Below are positions 5,552 through 5,927 of a DNA stretch of 5,927 nucleotides, piece after piece; within the stretch, counting starts at the first letter, position 1; each line of letters begins with the position of its first letter. The notes beneath the pieces were generated by a model that saw only the letters and a program-made list of their open reading frames with translations, ran no database searches and was not told the DNA's origin. The DNA lies in assembly GCA_028278465.1 (NCBI GenBank), contig JANQEF010000290.1, positions 1 through 5,927 on the forward strand. Direction: 5' to 3'. The position numbers and the translations under genes are program-made. The stretch comes from Dehalococcoidia bacterium (GTDB lineage: Bacteria; Chloroflexota; Dehalococcoidia; Lucifugimonadales; Lucifugimonadaceae).

Positions 5552-5592
5552 ACCCTCTCCCTTTGTCCCTCTCCCATCAAGGGAGAGGGGAT
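5552..5592 (-). repeat. Repeat C, copy C4 (reverse variant)
   Basis: Read on the minus strand, it has pyrimidine arm CCCTCTCCC, a five-base loop, purine arm GGGAGAGGG, five-base spacer and a second GGGAGAGGG. On the plus strand the arms are 5581-5589, 5567-5575 and 5553-5561. Stem length and loop length match C1 and C3. Confidence 0.75.
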
Positions 5593-5598
5593 GCGCAT

Positions 5599-5654
5599 CC
5601 TCCCTCCCAGCTTCGGGTGCCCGTTTACGGGCGCGAGTTAAAGGGAGGGTCGGT
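5599..5654 (+). repeat. Repeat C, copy C5, with the first purine arm replaced by a hairpin
   Basis: It starts as C1 does (CCTCCCTCCCAGCTT, 5599-5613) and ends like it (AGGGAGGGTCGG), but the middle arm is replaced by a segment containing the hairpin GCCCGT-TT-ACGGGC (5619-5632). It abuts repeat B2. Confidence 0.75.
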
Positions 5655-5655
5655 G

Positions 5656-5815
5656 GTGTTCCCTGAGCGAAGTCGAAGGGTCTCTTGAGGAGCCAACCCG
5701 TCTTTTCAGGGCGAGTCTCCATCTAAGAGGTCCTTCGACTCCGTTTCACTTCGCTCAGGAAACACAGACGTCTCGGCTGCCGCCGAGACCGGGCGCGGCA
5801 AGCGGCGCCCCTACC
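5656..5815 (+). repeat. Structured repeat B, copy B2
   Basis: It matches B1 in length and layout. The most conserved parts are the left arm TTCCCTGAGCGAAGTCGAAG, the segment TCAGGGCGAGTCTC, the right arm, and the final ACCGGGCGCGGCAAGC-GGCGCCCCTACC. Second hairpin: 5770-5777 with 5782-5789 (8 pairs, TGCC loop), with a paired change relative to B1. Third: 5791-5796 with 5805-5810. It stands beside C5 and not inside an A-A pair. Confidence 0.8.
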
Positions 5816-5830
5816 TGACAAGACGAATAA

Positions 5831-5883
5831 CCCTCCCGCGCCCGCAAGCGGGCACCTGCCCCTCCCAGCCTAGGAGGGGAGAC
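5831..5883 (-). repeat. Repeat C, copy C6 (reverse, hairpin-containing variant)
   Basis: Read on the minus strand it shares with C5 the segment GGTGCCCG.TT.CGGGCGCG, folding as GCCCGC-AA-GCGGGC on the plus strand (5840-5853). A second stem CCCCTCC (5859-5865) with GGAGGGG (5873-5879) corresponds to the first C stem. It is more degraded than the others. Confidence 0.65.
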
Positions 5884-5927
5884 CGTTCACTCCCCCTAAA
5901 TCGCCGCTGCTGTCTTTGGCAGGCCGA

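Larger units (their letters stand above)
5423..5927. other. Gene-free stretch filled with palindromic repeats
   Basis: No reading frame here looks like a gene; the short frames translate repeat sequence (PERSRR, SLSHQGRG and similar). The stretch holds, in order, repeat C3, a GC hairpin, a stray B arm, C4, C5, B2 and C6. The last 44 bases (5884-5927) show nothing I recognise. Confidence 0.75.

Noticed and set aside
5423..5883. CRISPR array
   Set aside because: Repeats occur in both orientations, differ in length and sequence, and lack regular spacers or cas genes.
1052..5912. Short shared GATTTAG motif near 1052 and, inverted, near 5900
   Set aside because: Only about eight bases are shared, within chance for this window size.

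Overview
The window is GC-rich (clearly above 60% by eye), codes on both strands, and carries several families of palindromic repeats between its genes. The gene repertoire (DapA-superfamily and RraA-family enzymes side by side, a short membrane histidine kinase, a divergent ketopantoate-reductase-like enzyme, and solitary GIY-YIG and DUF559 nucleases) would suit an environmental Chloroflexota-type bacterium of the Dehalococcoidia/SAR202 kind. That assignment is a guess from gene style; no rRNA or other marker gene is present.

Layout. 1-641: 3' part of a DapA-superfamily gene (+). 639-1124: a block with repeat A1, a GIY-YIG nuclease gene on the opposite strand, and inverted copy A2. 1260-2069: RraA-family gene (+). 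2067-2331: convergent gap holding A3, a ~160-base structured repeat B1, and A4. 2348-3838: histidine kinase (-). 3994-4470: a second block, repeat C1, a DUF559 nuclease gene (-), and inverted copy C2. 4538-5422: ketopantoate-reductase-like gene (+) with its own candidate promoter. 5423-5927: no gene, but five or six structured repeats (C3, C4, C5, B2, C6 and a stray B arm).

How it fits together. The DapA-like and RraA-like genes look like a small catabolic pair (aldolase/lyase chemistry on oxo-acids) that has been split by the GIY-YIG block. The most striking pattern is that both solitary nuclease genes sit between inverted copies of a repeat, each with a different repeat family (A for GIY-YIG, C for DUF559). 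A second A-A pair encloses only repeat B. This resembles the REP/RAYT arrangement, in which a small nuclease-like protein is bracketed by palindromic repeats that also occur alone, but here the enzymes would be GIY-YIG and DUF559 proteins. The B and C repeats show paired base changes between copies that preserve hairpins, and the C repeat keeps a purine mirror arm in register, so these are conserved structures and not simple debris. Whether the nucleases move or maintain the repeats is inference.

Two metabolic enzymes also depart from their families: the DapA-like protein lacks the Schiff-base lysine and the catalytic tyrosine, and the ketopantoate-reductase-like protein lacks both substrate-pocket asparagines.
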